Of a stretch of DNA of 64,000 nucleotides, positions 14,531 through 27,680 are shown in pieces. The stretch's first letter is position 1, and every line of letters starts with the position of its first letter. The notes under the pieces are model-generated. The model made no database searches and was not told the origin of the DNA. It was given only the letters and a program-made list of their open reading frames with translations. This DNA is from Apostichopus japonicus (lineage: Eukaryota; Echinodermata; Holothuroidea; Aspidochirotida; Stichopodidae). A program made the position numbers and the translations under genes. The stretch is taken from assembly GCF_037975245.1 (NCBI RefSeq), contig NC_092567.1, positions 11,005,376 to 11,069,375 on the forward strand, given 5' to 3'.

Positions 14531-16282
14531 TGCAATTTTGAACCATTTCACGAAATATAAATCTTTGGGTATGTCTCAATCTCTCTGCCATAAAATAAGG
14601 CAGTCAGAAAGTCACAACTCCACAAAAACAGATACACAAGCAACGGAACACTACAGTAAAAGAAAGGGCCTGATAGATTCCATAAACGAGTTACAAAAGT
14701 AAAAAATGTGAAAACGTTTGCCATCTCAGTACAATATTCATCCCCACAATATTCTCTATATGTGTTAGTGTGCATCACTTAGCCCTGTGCGTACAGTAGT
14801 AGTGGTGTGTCATTGGTTCTGATTCAGAGAACTAAGTCACACAGGGCCTCAGTGTAGCAGTGTACAACAATTTTTTGTAACATGAGTTTTTCCCCCCTGC
14901 ACCTATGGGATGAATCATGGCTGAAGGTTAACAATTGAGTATTCATTTTAGAATAACAACGCAATCATGGCTAAGTAATTTAGGCATTTTGATATTAACG
15001 TTATGATGTGGGTAGTGTTAATAGTGCTGAAGTAATAGCTTGATCAAAAGTATTCCTCAAAGTCCCACAATGCCTTCACAGGGTGACCTACTGTACAGTC
15101 ACTTGAGCACTTAGGAGTTTTTGCAAAAGGAGCAAATTCCTTGTCCAGAATTGCTAGGTTTGATCCAGTTTTCCGGAGTCCCATAACAAAAAAACACAGT
15201 CTGTGATATATCAATGGAAAAGTGTAAGATTCAATGTAACATATTTGAAAGGATTAGAGTATGTTGAAAAACCACCAGCTATGCATTTTAAGGAAATAAA
15301 CAGTACCTCATTGAACCTTGCATTGTGTTCACACTAATGAGTTATGAAATTGTTATCAGTGTCTTCATCATTAAAAACTATTAATTAGGTTGATCAATGG
15401 TCTCACATATTAGTGCAATCACAGAGGTTAAATTTCAATCAGGTTATAATGCCAAGGGAATCCAGACCTACTTCATAAAAATAAAAAAAATTCAAGGCTC
15501 CTATAAAAATCATTCATGATAAAAACCAGCATACATACAGTATGTGCAACTAAAGTAGTTTCATATTGGGTATCATGTCCAAATAAAAGCTCTTGATTGT
15601 ATTCAGTTTTTATACTTTTAAAAATGACCATCTGTGTGCAGTAATTTGGTGTTAGTAAGTAACATGAAAATGCACAAAACTAATGTTCAACAGGCACTAG
15701 ATAGTTCTCATGTCCATAGCACAAACCAGGGAGTTGTTCCATTACAACTCCCTGCACGAACAGGCTATTATGATCAGAGTTGTTATGGAACAAATAAAAC
15801 TCCCTTGTATGATGTTAGCACTGTACTGTGTGACAAAACACTTAAATGCATACATGTGGTAACTTGTTGCTATGATCCGATACTAGCTGGTTGGGTCTAT
15901 AAATAGATCACCATTATGCCAACTGCACTGCACATGGTTTCCATTATGTAATAAGTTTCATTTTATGAATTTGTCAATCTGACATGTATGCTACTGTATA
16001 TGTGTAGGCTGCATGTACAACTTATTGTATCTTAATAATATACAGTAAAAACTATTGAGAACAGTGATAAACAACATTTTCAAAGTGACAGTTGGGGATC
16101 TAAAAAGACCACTGAAAGCCTTCTGTAGCGATATAACATGATACTAAACATTATATATCTCTGCAAGCTAGTGTACCCTGCTTTGAGATGTATGGTTTAA
16201 ATAAGGTTTTCACAAGTTTGCCCTGTTGACCCAACCACTGGCCTAGACATACCAATAAATAGATCTATCCATGCTTCAAATT
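14531..16282. other. Intergenic; one hairpin, no gene supportable
   Basis: At 15727-15756 an imperfect palindrome (CAGGGAGTTGTTCCATTACA, ACTCCCTG) matches 5650-5682. A third related motif in inverted order is at about 15775-15805, so this may be the core of a foldback element. The open frame at 15634-15906 runs across this repeat and is not called. Confidence 0.4.
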
Positions 16283-17290
16283 GAGTTTAATGCTATCCAT
16301 TACATTTAGGAGTACTCTCTAAAGTGTCTACCTTCACAACATCATATAATAAATTATTAACAATCCATTATCTCTTTATATTTATGGCAGAGCTGTATTC
16401 GAGTCCAATTAGCCAGAGCCCGATCTAAGTCCGAGTCCATCTGGTCTGAGCCAAATACAAGACCCATCAAGTCCGAGCCGACTCCAGATACCAAAGATCA
16501 CCTTTGGTAAAAATTCTTGAACTGTTATGATAATTATGCACCCAGGAGGAAATTTACCTCATGCTATAATTTTTTCGGACCAGATAAGTGGCACCAAGCT
16601 CTTCCTGGTTCATAAATGTTATAAAACTACTGGGAGGGGAGTCACCAAGGACCTTCAATACTTTCAGTTACCCAATAAATGCTAACTAGACGCTCAATAA
16701 TGCTTCCCACAATGGGGGTGTTGGGTCTAGCAAACCTTAAGTCTAGTGGACCCTCAATATAATGGGCATCCCTCTTGTTGGTACTGCATGTGGTATCCTT
16801 TTGTTAGTGAAACTAAGAGTTTTATCCTAGTCATTACATTGAGGGATGCTCTTTATTAAACTCCCTTTCTTCACTGCATCGTATTGGTGATCCATTATTT
16901 CAGTTGTAATGTTGCTAGTACTGTATTTGAGAATCCTTTTGTTAGTGAAACGAAGAGTTTAGTGCTATCCATTACATTTAGGAGTTAACTTTCTAAGTCT
17001 CTACCTTCTCAACATCATATAATAAATTATTAACAATCCATTATCTTTTTATATTTATGGCAGAGCTGTAGTCGAGTCCAATTAGTCTGAGCCAAGTCCG
17101 AGCCCACTTGGTATGAGCCAAATCCAAGACCCTTCAAGTCCGAGCCGACTCCAGATATTCAAATATGATCACCTTTGGTAAAAATTCTTGAACTGTTATG
17201 ATAATTATGCACACAGGAGGAAATTTACCTCATGCTATAATTTTTTCGGACCAGATAAGTGGCAGCAAGCTTTTCCTGGTTCATAAATGT
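16283..17290 (+). repeat. Direct duplication of about 340 bp, units 665 bp apart
   Basis: 16283-16620 and 16948-17290 align closely. Both contain GCTATCCATTACATTTAGGA, then AATAAATTATTAACAATCCA, then GGCAGAGCTGTA, then CAAGTCCGAGCCGACTCCAG and GGACCAGATAAGTGGCA. The stretch between also shares the lead-in GTTAGTGAAAC, so this is a local tandem duplication with a divergent middle. Confidence 0.85.
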
Positions 17291-18444
17291 TCAGCCCGGG
17301 CGCTCAACTTTCAAACCATGCAGGGAGAGGCAAAATCATATTCAAACCACGACCACCGCCAGGTTAGAACGTGCTTCTGAGAACCCTGCTCTACTAAAAG
17401 TGATATTCTAGTTACATTTAGGATTGCTCATTAAGATTTTCAAATCATCATCATTGTCATGGTTGCTACTTTTTCTGATGTCATCATCATTTGTGAATTA
17501 TTGTTATTGTTGCCATGTTACATTTGCCAGTATCAATTTTGCTTATTGTTCTCTCAAAATTGCAGAGTAGAAGGAAGAAATGTTAGCTAATAGTGATTAT
17601 ACCATATGTTCTTGGTCTCTAAATTGTTTACGCTGAGGTCAGTATGAACACAAGTGTTTGTAATAGTTTTCCTTTCTGTTAAAGTATTTTCTGAATCATT
17701 TCATAAATTTTATATTTATACTGGAATTTTCAGTAGGTGTTGGCTTCATTGAGGGTCAAAGGCTACTCAAGGTCAGTAGAGTAACATAGAGCATCTAACT
17801 CAACAAGGAAAAGTTGGTAGTCATATGTAGTGCATATAGGTTTCTGACATTGAGTACTATTCTATAAATTTGTACAGTATAGCAGAAGCCCATGTGAGAT
17901 AACTAGATATCTGAAACTGAAAGCCATGTTAACATGATAGTTCAATATTAGAATGATTAATGGAAGTTTGTATGCAGGTGTATCATGTGCTGAGTGCTCT
18001 TAGCCAAGTCAAAGGTTATTTGAGGCCAATATAGGTAAAATCTGAAAACCTTCATGATCCCATACTATCTAGTATCTGACTAGTAGCTGCTTTAATAGCT
18101 GAGTCTTAGGGCAATTAATATATTTATCAGAACAAGTAATGTACCTCAAAAGACTTCTTAAGCTCTTTTGAGCCCCATTCAATATTTCAGTGTATTAACT
18201 TCATCATTCTTTTAACAAATTTACTCAAAATTGCTAGTTTCATGTTCTGGCAATCAACCTTTGTCATATCATGTTGCATGAGTGCTGTAACTGGTTTACA
18301 AGCTTGCAAAAGCCTTAAAAGGAGGATAGGGTGTTGGGATAAATAGTTCAAAATAATATTAACAAAATTGTAGCATATTTTGCTTTTCTTTTTTCCCATA
18401 TGTTGCCACTGCTTGAATAAGACTAGTTGATAGGACTCCACTTT
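17291..18444. other. Intergenic; no gene supportable
   Basis: AT-rich, without splice-bounded open frames that I can defend. Confidence 0.35.
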
Positions 18445-18602
18445 TGAGCTCCACTTTTGACTTTTGACACTTTTGACTTTGACTCTTTTGACACTGACTT
18501 TGACTTTTGACACTTTTGACTTTGACTTTGACTTTTGACTTTGACTTTGACTTTTGACACTTTTGACTTTGACTCCACTTTTGACAGAGCTCCACTTTTG
18601 AC
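18445..18602. repeat. TTTGAC-type minisatellite
   Basis: Irregular repetition of CTTTTGACACTTTTGACTT. Minus-strand frames across it translate to Lys-Ser-Gln and Lys-Val runs, which are artefacts of the repeat. Confidence 0.92.
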
Positions 18603-19984
18603 AACAAGGTACAGTAGACTTCAACTGCATCTTGTTGGCAACATCCTAGGAAAGTTTCAATAAACACAGATGTTTCTATAAATGAGGAATCTGATGAACA
18701 TTCCAATACTGCGAGTCTTTATTGGACATTTCAGCAGGAGGCAATAACCAATTCTGCTATCGTTACATACTGTAGGTCCTTCATAAAATGCCACTTAAAG
18801 AACTGTATTACTTCCTTGGGAAGGTGAAATTATTGTCAAATACAACATCTGTCAAATATTTAGTTTCCCAACCTGTCCAACTCCCCCCCCCCCCCCCACC
18901 CCTCCATTTATCCCGAGTAGTTTACAGAAACTGGGACAGAACATTTTTTGTGGGAAACAAGGTTAAATAATGTTGTTTGAGGTATTGAGCATTTATCTAT
19001 ATGTCCCTTTCGAATCTAGATAGGAGGAAGTAGCAAACAATGCAAGGAAAACATGAAGTTCAAGTGGATGCTTTAATTGCTTTTACCCAAAACATTGCTA
19101 TATTCATTGATAAATATAATCCACTTCAAATTCAGTACCGTTATACAACATGCAAAAGAGTTATGATATTGATGTACTTTCTGAATTTAGACCATTGCAA
19201 GTGAACAAGTTTAACATTGGTTTTCAATTTGACTGTATGTAGAAAACAGCGGTTACATAATGAACCTCAGATACAATGTCGTGTAAATACATATTACTGC
19301 TAGGAGCTGTTTAACAAACAGTGAAAGAAAAATTTATTACTTGACTATCAAGAGATTCGCAGAACTCCACTCCAACAATATTTACAGTGGTGCAGACTTC
19401 AAAGCAGTGCAAGGGCAACAACTGCCTATCTCTTTAAGAAATTTCCAAGTGCTTTCATTTCTAGCATTTGCATATGTTCAAAAGAAAAATGACAAATTAA
19501 AAGATGTGGTCTTTTCAACATGTTACCACATCTCCCCCCCCCCTCTCCCCCATCAAAAAAGTATTGCATGTACAGCAGTAACCCTTTTTGTACATGTGCA
19601 ATATATGGGGCAGAGCCTTATTCATGACTTGACCAAGCCCTTTATCCATTTGAATAGCACAAGTTATGTCAGTGGTATTCACATCAATGCCTCATAGAAA
19701 ATGTGCCTCATGGTAAATTTTCTAGCTGATAGCATGAATGTGAATGAGCTGAAGTTGTAGAAGTTGCTTTGTTTATATATTTCTGAAAGTAACATGAAAT
19801 TTCATATTGATTTTTAATGAAAATATTTGCATTTATCAGTAATAAACAGAAAGAAGACATAATGATTTCTGCTATAGTGTCTTATCTCTGCCTCTTATGT
19901 TAAAATTGTGTTCATTGGTTGGTCCTTGTACTTCGAACATATTGCTCCCTAACTCAGCAAACCCATATTCGAAGTGTTATTAGT
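18603..19984. other. Intergenic; no gene supportable
   Basis: Includes poly-C tracts near 18883-18899 and 19534-19541. No domain or splice-bounded exon recognised. Confidence 0.35.
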
Positions 19985-20160
19985 GCTGGGAAGTGTTATT
20001 TCCAACGATCTAGGAGGTCTTTATAGCTGAAAATTTCCCCCGTACGCTGAGCGCCAACCCATGGTGGCACTCCACTCAGGTAGTAACAAGACGCCCTCCC
20101 AGGAATTGGTCAAGCCCCCCCCCCCCCCAAGCGCCCACCTCCTCCACTGGAACAATCCTG
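19985..20160 (-). mobile_element. hAT-like MITE, diverged reverse fragment
   Basis: GAGCGCCAACCCATGGTGGC and CACTCCACTCAGGTAGT correspond to the reverse complement of the block shared by the copies at 6311, 20371 and 22442, with many substitutions. This is an older, truncated copy. Confidence 0.55.
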
Positions 20161-20370
20161 GCTACGTCACTACATGTACCACAGGTTTATCTGATATCAA
20201 AGTGAAAGCGGCTTTCCACAAGAATAAAGAAAGCATATCTACATTTTTGTGTAACACCTACACAACTCAATCCCCACGCAAACAAGACTACCTACGTATA
20301 GTTTTCATTAAGGATTCCAATAAATCCTGCAATTTCCTACCAATAACATATGGAAAGTCACTCCTGTTAT

Positions 20371-20743
20371 CGTGGCGGAGCTAGGGGTATTGGTATGAGG
20401 GGGTGAGAATGGTCTGTATGGGCGCTTTCGACTTTATCTAAGCGGAGCGCCACCACAGGTTGGCGCAGAGCGTACAGAAATCTTTTGAGTAAAGATACTC
20501 CCTATATGGCCGGAAATGACCCTTTCCGGGCCTTGCTAATTTACAGATAAACGAAGAATAAATAGGTGTCATCGCCAACAAAATGTGACAAATGTCAATA
20601 GGTAGATGAGAGCGCCATAAAAAAGTCAATAATCGCGAATAAGTAAAAAAAGTGATAAATAGCTGAAAAGGGCGCCAGCAGTCCATATGAGTCCGTTTGG
20701 GGGGGGTGCATCCGCCCCTGACTGTATTGACGCTCCGCCACTG
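20371..20743 (+). mobile_element. hAT-like MITE, copy B
   Basis: It begins CGTGGCGGAGCTAGGGGT and ends GACGCTCCGCCACTG, so the ends are inverted repeats. It is very similar to copy C (22442-22767). The 8 bp on its left are CCTGTTAT and the 8 bp on its right TTGGGAGC, which do not match each other. They match the right and left flanks of copy C instead. Confidence 0.85.
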
Positions 20744-22441
20744 TTGGGAGCTCAGTGTAGGAAGAGAAGGGGGGAGAGGGACGGTATTTTTTAACGGTTT
20801 GGGTGAGTGTCTGCAATGATTCGTAATGACATGTTATCGCAAGCGTTCAACATGCTCAAATAAAAAGAATGAATGAGGAGGAATTCATATCACTTTTCAA
20901 TCATTTTTTGAAACAAATTGAGCGAATTGATCGCTAGTAATCTTGAAATTGGTTTTATCACGGTCATTGTCATGTTTCTCATATGTACCTTTCTCATATA
21001 AAAGAATTCTGTACGTAATGTTATCAGAAATACTTTTAAAATGACACCAAAGAGATTAAAAATTCTTTTCGAATTTGTTAATAACATTGTCTTTTAAGAG
21101 ACACCGTAGACACGTTGCTCGGTTGGGTTTACTGCAATAGTGGCAAATGGAGACCAATATCCGCACTTAGTGGACCTAATGTTACAGTCGTGCATTGACC
21201 TTGAACAGAGGGGCCTACCGTGAAAACGTACGGAAAATTCATCCTTTTATATCTCAGCGAGACAATTCCACTGGATACAATAATACGGCTCAAAAGTCCT
21301 TAGATGTGGTCATCATAACAATCACAATAAAAGATAGATATGAAAAGCAGATTAAAGATATGATAGAAACTCAAATGTGGACCAAAAAACGATGTCCCTA
21401 CGGATGCCGTTTAGTGACATTTACATAATTTGTGTGTAGTAGGTTCCGTAGCTCTTTTGTGGAAAAAATTTGTAACATGCTTAAAGTTGGTAGTTCATCC
21501 ATGCTTTAGATTAATGAGAGACATAGATCATCACGTTTTATGAGGAGGAAGGCTATTTTTAAAAATCTGGGTAATAGGTACTGTAACTCTTTTCTTGGAG
21601 AAAGCTTGGAATATGCGGATAAGGAAGAAAGTTTCGAGTTCCTCCCACGCATTAGATAAATGAGGGATCTAGTTCATCACGCTTTGCGAGGATATCTCAT
21701 ATGTTAAGTGTAAGAGAAGCGGTGATTGTAAGGAATGGAAGGGGAGAATGGGGGGGGGGGTAAATGATGTTACCAGGGGGACCTAATAATTTGTCCTAAA
21801 TGAGATTTAAAAAATTCATTAATGTAAGTAAATTTTATTACTGCCTGCTCTCGCTGATTTCTTTTAACCCTATAGAGCGGAGTGTGCGAGGTGAAGAAGG
21901 GTAGGGCAGGATTGGGGAGGGATGATAAATGACGATGTAACCAGGGGGCTGATAATTCGTTCAATAAGAGATTTGAATATATATATATATGTAAGTTCAT
22001 ATCATTACTGCCTGCTCTCACTGATTTCTTTCAACCCTAAGTTACGCTTATCGGAATTCTTTAACAAGGAGATGCTTCTAATTTATTAAACTGTGTAACT
22101 TTCACTAATCTATTTGGAAAACATATGCTTTTAAGTTGAAAGACTCAATAAGGATCAATTAAGTAGAACAAAGATCGTTTCGTGCTGCGTGTAACGATGA
22201 AGTTTCCTACATTGGGATGGAGGAGTATCAGGGAGTGTAAGATTGAGTGGGAAGTTAAATGACGGAGTAAAAGGGAAATTAAAAAAAATCTTAGTGATAA
22301 AATCATTATTGCTTGCTCTTTGCTGATTTAACATTAGAATAAGTGTCGCTAATCATTAGATATTCCTTTAGCATACGAGGTTCGGTTGGGGAAGGGGGGG
22401 GGGGGATACTAGACGGATTGACGGGGAAGAAGATTGGGAGC
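20744..22441 (+). repeat. 1.7 kb interval between MITEs B and C, with ~170 bp repeats
   Basis: Bounded on both sides by TTGGGAGC. Inside, about 21520-22330 carries three or four diverged copies of a ~170 bp unit containing TTACTGCCTGCTCTC, then GCTGATTTCTTT, CAACCCTA, and a G-rich ACCAGGGGG. No gene is visible; open frames are short and follow the repeat. Confidence 0.6.
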
Positions 22442-22767
22442 CAGTGGCGGAGCTAGGGATATTGGTCAGAGGGGCGAGAAAGGTCTGTACGGGCGCTTTC
22501 GACTTTATCTAAGCGGAGCGCCACCACAGGTTGGCGCAGAGCGTACAGAAATCTTTTGAGTAAAGATACTCCCTATATCGCCGGAAATGACCCTTTAGGT
22601 ATAGGTGTCATCGCCAACAAAATGTGACAAATGTAAATAGGTAGATGAGAGCGCAATAAAAAAGTAAATAATCGCGAATAAGTAAAAAGTGGTGAATAGC
22701 TGAAAAGGGCGCCAGCTTCCCATTTGAGTCCGCCCCCCCGCCTGACTGTATGGACGCTCCGCCACTG
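22442..22767 (+). mobile_element. hAT-like MITE, copy C
   Basis: It begins CAGTGGCGGAGCTAGGGA and ends GACGCTCCGCCACTG, in the same orientation as copy B and with a short internal deletion relative to it. Left flank TTGGGAGC (22434-22441), right flank CCTGTTAT (22768-22775). Confidence 0.87.
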
Positions 22768-22938
22768 CCTGTTATGACATTAGAAACAAATACTGATATG
22801 AGATGAGTGTGGTATATACCTACTGACGACTGATAACAGTATTATAGTGCATTTTCTAGCCTTTTGACATCGTATGAATCTAGCAGATAACGTACAGGTA
22901 CCGTCTGGTACCATTATCCGTTTTGAGTGCTATTTAGG

Positions 22939-23846
22939 GGTTCTAGGACAAAATCCCCCGGACAAAATCCCCCCAGACAATATCCCCCTGACCCATACAA
23001 AGCCTGCCTGCAACAACCAGGGATGGCCCAGGTGTGACAGTCAAGGCATGGGACATTGCACTGGTTAGGGTACCGTTCAGGGGATTGGTCAGGGGACTGG
23101 TCAGGGTACTAGTGAGGGTACTGGCGAGTGTAACTGTGAGGGCTCCTGTTAGGGTACCTGTGAGGGTACCGGTCAAGGTACTGGTCATGTGACTGGTCAG
23201 GGTACCGGTCATCATACTGGTCACTCTACCAGTCAGGGTTCCACTCAGTGTACTGGTTAGGGTACTGGTCAGGATACCAGTCCGGATTCTGGTCAAGGGA
23301 CTGGTCGGGAGATCATTGAGGGTAATTGCGAGGCTACCTGTTAGTGTGGCCATGGGAGATAGCTCCATGGTGTGACATTTAAGGGACCGGTCAAGGTACT
23401 GGTCAAATTACTGTTTATTGTACCAGTACTAGTAAGGGTACGTGTCAGGGTGCCTTTCAGGATACCAGTTGGGATACCGGTCGAGGTACCGGCCGGGGTA
23501 CAGTCCAGGGTACTGGTCAGGGAGGGGTACCGGTGGGGGTAACTGTCAGGCTCACTATTAAGGTACCGGTTGGGGTATGGTCGGAGTACTGGTCCTGGAA
23601 CCACTGAGAGTACCACTGAGAGTACCAATGGAAATACTGGTGAGGGTACCGGATGACGGTACTGGATGACGATACCGGGGACCGGGATGACGCATTTTTG
23701 TAAAGAATTGATGGGAATTTTTTATAGCTTGGGGAGATTTTGGCTTGGGTGGATTTTGTCCTAGGGGGATTTTGTCCAGGGGGATTTTGGCTCTGGGGGA
23801 TTTTGTCCTAGGGGGACTTTGTCCGGGGGGATTTTGTCCTGTCACC
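22939..23846. mobile_element. MITE with 9-bp duplication and minisatellite interior
   Basis: The direct 9-mer CTATTTAGG flanks the element at 22930-22938 and 23847-23855. The ends are inverted repeats: left GGTTCTAGGACAAAATCCCC and right, on the other strand, GGTGACAGGACAAAATCCCC. Extra tandem copies of GACAAAATCCCC sit inside each end. The middle, about 23050-23690, is a GGTACTGGTCAGGGTACC-type minisatellite. A 9-bp duplication suggests a Mutator-like origin. The Thr-Leu-Thr-rich minus-strand frames are repeat artefacts. Confidence 0.85.
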
Positions 23847-23855
23847 CTATTTAGG

Positions 23856-26800
23856 TATTAGTATTGGACCAAAAACAGTATTAATGTCGGCATGAAACAA
23901 ACGTTAAAGAAAGCTCAAATGTTGTTTGTCCATCACTAACATCCCTGGTGGAACCATGGAAATATTTGAAAATTGTCAGCACTGTGGCAAGTCCCCAGAC
24001 ATTTTGATATGTTACCATTATAGTTAACAAATTGGGTAAAGCCTGTTCAGGGAATGATGATAAGCAGCCCCTCCACTTTTATGTTTTTGACAAAATACTA
24101 TACACTCAAAGCCAGATTTTTAAAGCAAAAAAATTATGGCAAGAACTAATGGTATACTGGCAGTTTTGAACTAAAATCGACAGTGAATATTACATAAATT
24201 GCATCAGAACATAATTTAAGTAATGTATAAATGCATGCGCAGTTGCAACTGTTCACTGTATGTTTATTTTTTTTCACTCCTCAGAGGAATACTGCTACAA
24301 ACAGTCAAACAACAAACAATTTTCGATTGATCAGGAATACAACAGAAAGTGTCCCTTTCTGTACACTACTGTACAGTATACTGTGTTGCTGACTCAAAAC
24401 ATAAACAGAGATAGAGGCAGTGAATGCGATTGCTTAAAATTCATCAAAAATTGTTGACGATTTGTTTTTTTAAACTTCTACCCAGAAATCTGGCTTATTA
24501 CCAAACACATACAGTAGTGGAGATTAGCATGATATTAAAAGACGAGACACAATAAAAATTGTACAATCATATTCAAGCAGTTGATTGTATTTTCAATCCC
24601 AGTTTATATTTTCCACGAGATTTATTTCACATAAACCAGGATACTTGCACTATTTCATGACCTCAATTTACTGACCTCTCTCATACATGAGAAACATTTT
24701 GGGAACTAACTTATACCTCAAGTATTTATCTAGACTTACCAGTATAGGCTGTATCTAATACCGTAACCAATGCAAATTACCACAATATCATGGAGTTTCC
24801 ATGCTTGGAGGGACAAAATTATACACAATACCTCTGGATTGCACAATTTCATACCTATAGTTACAAATGTTGTGGTTTTACAGTATGTTTCATTGGGCTG
24901 CACTAGGTTTCCATGACATTGGTGCTAGTTGCATGTGTCTTTGCTGTATTCACTCCCCTCAATTTTGAGGGGAAATAATTTAATTTTGTTTAAAGAATAA
25001 ACTGGTTCTTGGTGTAATAAAAGACCACAAGCTTTCAGTAATTAAGTCAGGCCTAACATTGTAAACTTTTCCCATAGCATAACCCCTGAACCCCACTTGT
25101 AGAATTGTGAAACTGTGGTTCAGAAACAATGCAGTGTACCCCTGGAGATTTTGAGGGATAAAAGTTTGAAAGATTTTTATAATAGTAATCTGCTTAACAA
25201 ATACCCTTAGTCCTGCACAAGTATCTGTGTGGTGGTTGTTGAAAATTACTGTACTATGGCTTGCTGATCTTGCTTAGAATACAAAATTAAAACATCTTAA
25301 AACATAAGAAATGCATTTAAGAACAGTTAAAGCAAGGTAAGGCAGCAAAATATCCAGTAACCTCAACACTTAAGCATCAGGACCACTTCAGTTGTATAAC
25401 AAGTTCCATGTTCTTGACAAGCAGCTGCAAATGTTCCCTAATACTTACAAAAACATGTAGTGCCACAATGTCACCAAACTAAAATATTTCAAGAAGTACA
25501 TTGCAAAAGAATGAGTCCATTTATACAGTAAAATATGTAGAAGACTTCCCATGAAGACTGGTCTGCATTCTCTTGGTTCTGTCTGCTTGAAGCTTATAAT
25601 ATTAATTTCCTCTATATTTTATATGGTGTAACAGTGTAACATATCCTGGAACTAGTTAGTTTTCTGTTACTGCTCTGCATTTATGTGAAGCAAATACTAC
25701 ATTACTGTGCCAATTCAACAACTATTCCCAGCAACTTCCTAACTCCATTGAAAGATGTGCTGTGTCCCAGAGGATATACATGAGATGTGTGAATCTACTT
25801 CGTGATTTACAGGACATACTTTTGCTTTGCTTGGCATCGGCTTCTATGCAAGCTTTTAATTGATAGGCCCAAGGAGCTACTGTATACCACTATGTACAGC
25901 ATGATGAAAAGCTTGGTTGATGATTGTATTCATCCCACTGTAAACGGTGTGATAATCTTGCCTGGCATTTCTAATTAGAGCATATCCTTTGCTGTATTAG
26001 CCTGTAGATCTATCCATCTGTTGGTACAAAAAGAAAAGCTTTCTCTTAAAGATATGCTGATTTGGTCCCAATTATAGCACGCGCAATATAGCTTGGAATG
26101 TTTTGCGATTACCGATTAGACCTCACATGACCTCACACTCTACAAATGAAGAAAACAATGAACTGCTTTACAAAACTAAATCTCCTGTAATTCAGCCAAT
26201 ATTTTAATCATCTCACAACCTTTCATATATATACTATTTTCACTGTAAATTTCAATTCGTTTATAAATCCATCCCATTTTGGGCCCATTAATTCTTGATT
26301 CATCTTGCCTTGTATACAACATTACACATTTTATTTATGCAGCCATGCATTCAATTGGAGCTGAAACAGCTCCCTACCATAGCAAGTGCTTTTAAAAGTT
26401 GCAAGTCATTCAAGCTTTACCAATTGTAAAGATTTCAAAATTTAAATATACATGTACATTTAATGTGGACCTAGCCTGACAATTTGGTGTAGTCCTGCAT
26501 TGACCTTTAAGATTAAAAACCAGAGAGTGGATATAGCTCTAGTGTAGTTAAATACTATGGACATAGAGGAAAAGATACCACCACATTAACCAGATCATAC
26601 AAAAGTTTTCATCCCTTCTGATTGTTTCTTTCTTCATTCCATAACTTTGGAATAAATTACCTCAGATGTTACTCGTATTTGAGATAATAGAGTCCTATGG
26701 TATCAAGTTTATGCGATGTCAAACCTACAGAATATTAACTTACTTTTTGGTTAATTCAGAAAATATCTTCCATTTTGCTGTCAATGATGCAGTAGGTCAC

Positions 26801-27680
26801 CACATCAGTCTGTCCCAGACGGCATCTGTGCTCTAGCTATGATTGCTACCGTTCCAACATTGACTTTTTCACTGCATGGCAGCTACATCGTACAGTGTTA
26901 TTCCCTTGGATAGTGGGCTGTTGTCATTCATCTTGAGATTGAGAATGTTGATCATCAAATTTGTCTGAGAAAACATTAACAGTGCCAATCAAATAAATAT
27001 CAAATGGTCAGAGTGTAGATGTGCATTATTTCAATTTTTATTGTACACTTCTCTCCAATATATTTTCGGCCAATACAGAGCTCAGATCTTTAACACTGAA
27101 TATTGCACATTTAGTCAACTTGGTATTACTTATGGATCTAAATAGACTTAACAAAATGACTTACAGTATATGCAAGGGAGGGGATAGAAGGCTTTATCAA
27201 ATTTTTGTGTTATATAGATTTTTGGAGGATGTTAACTTTTAATTAGGTGCACTCAGCTTTTGTAATAGTTACACTATGGAATTGTACTGACTCAATAACC
27301 TTTTGGATGCATGGCATTGTTATTTTGTACAAATTTTGGCTAGTTATAAATAAGACACTTGAAACACAATGCATCACTTGAGAGACTTAGATTAAAGGTA
27401 TTCTGCATTGGCCCAAATTTGATGCTGGATTTTCAAGTATTATATCCTTTAACTGTTTTTATTGATACCCTCACTGGGATATTCAGACATCTTACAGTAC
27501 AGTGGTGTTTAGAATGTCTGAGAATATTTTGGAGAGTAAAGACTTCCAAGAACTTTTTGAAAAGTTCTAGCAATTATAGCATCTCTTATTCAATACAGGC
27601 TACTTGTAAGTTACATTTGCATGGTGACTTCAGTCTCTAATAATCTAGGCATAGCTACTGTACAGTATAGTAAAGGCTTC
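23856..27680. other. 3.8 kb AT-rich intergenic stretch; nothing identified
   Basis: Apparently unique sequence with no long frame, no splice-bounded exon that I can support and no tandem repeat of note. Confidence 0.4.

Noticed and set aside
18187-18706. Lys-Ser-Gln-rich frames
   Set aside because: Translation of the TTTGAC minisatellite.
22943-23845. Thr-Leu-Thr-Gly-rich minus-strand frames
   Set aside because: Translation of the minisatellite inside the 22939-23846 MITE.
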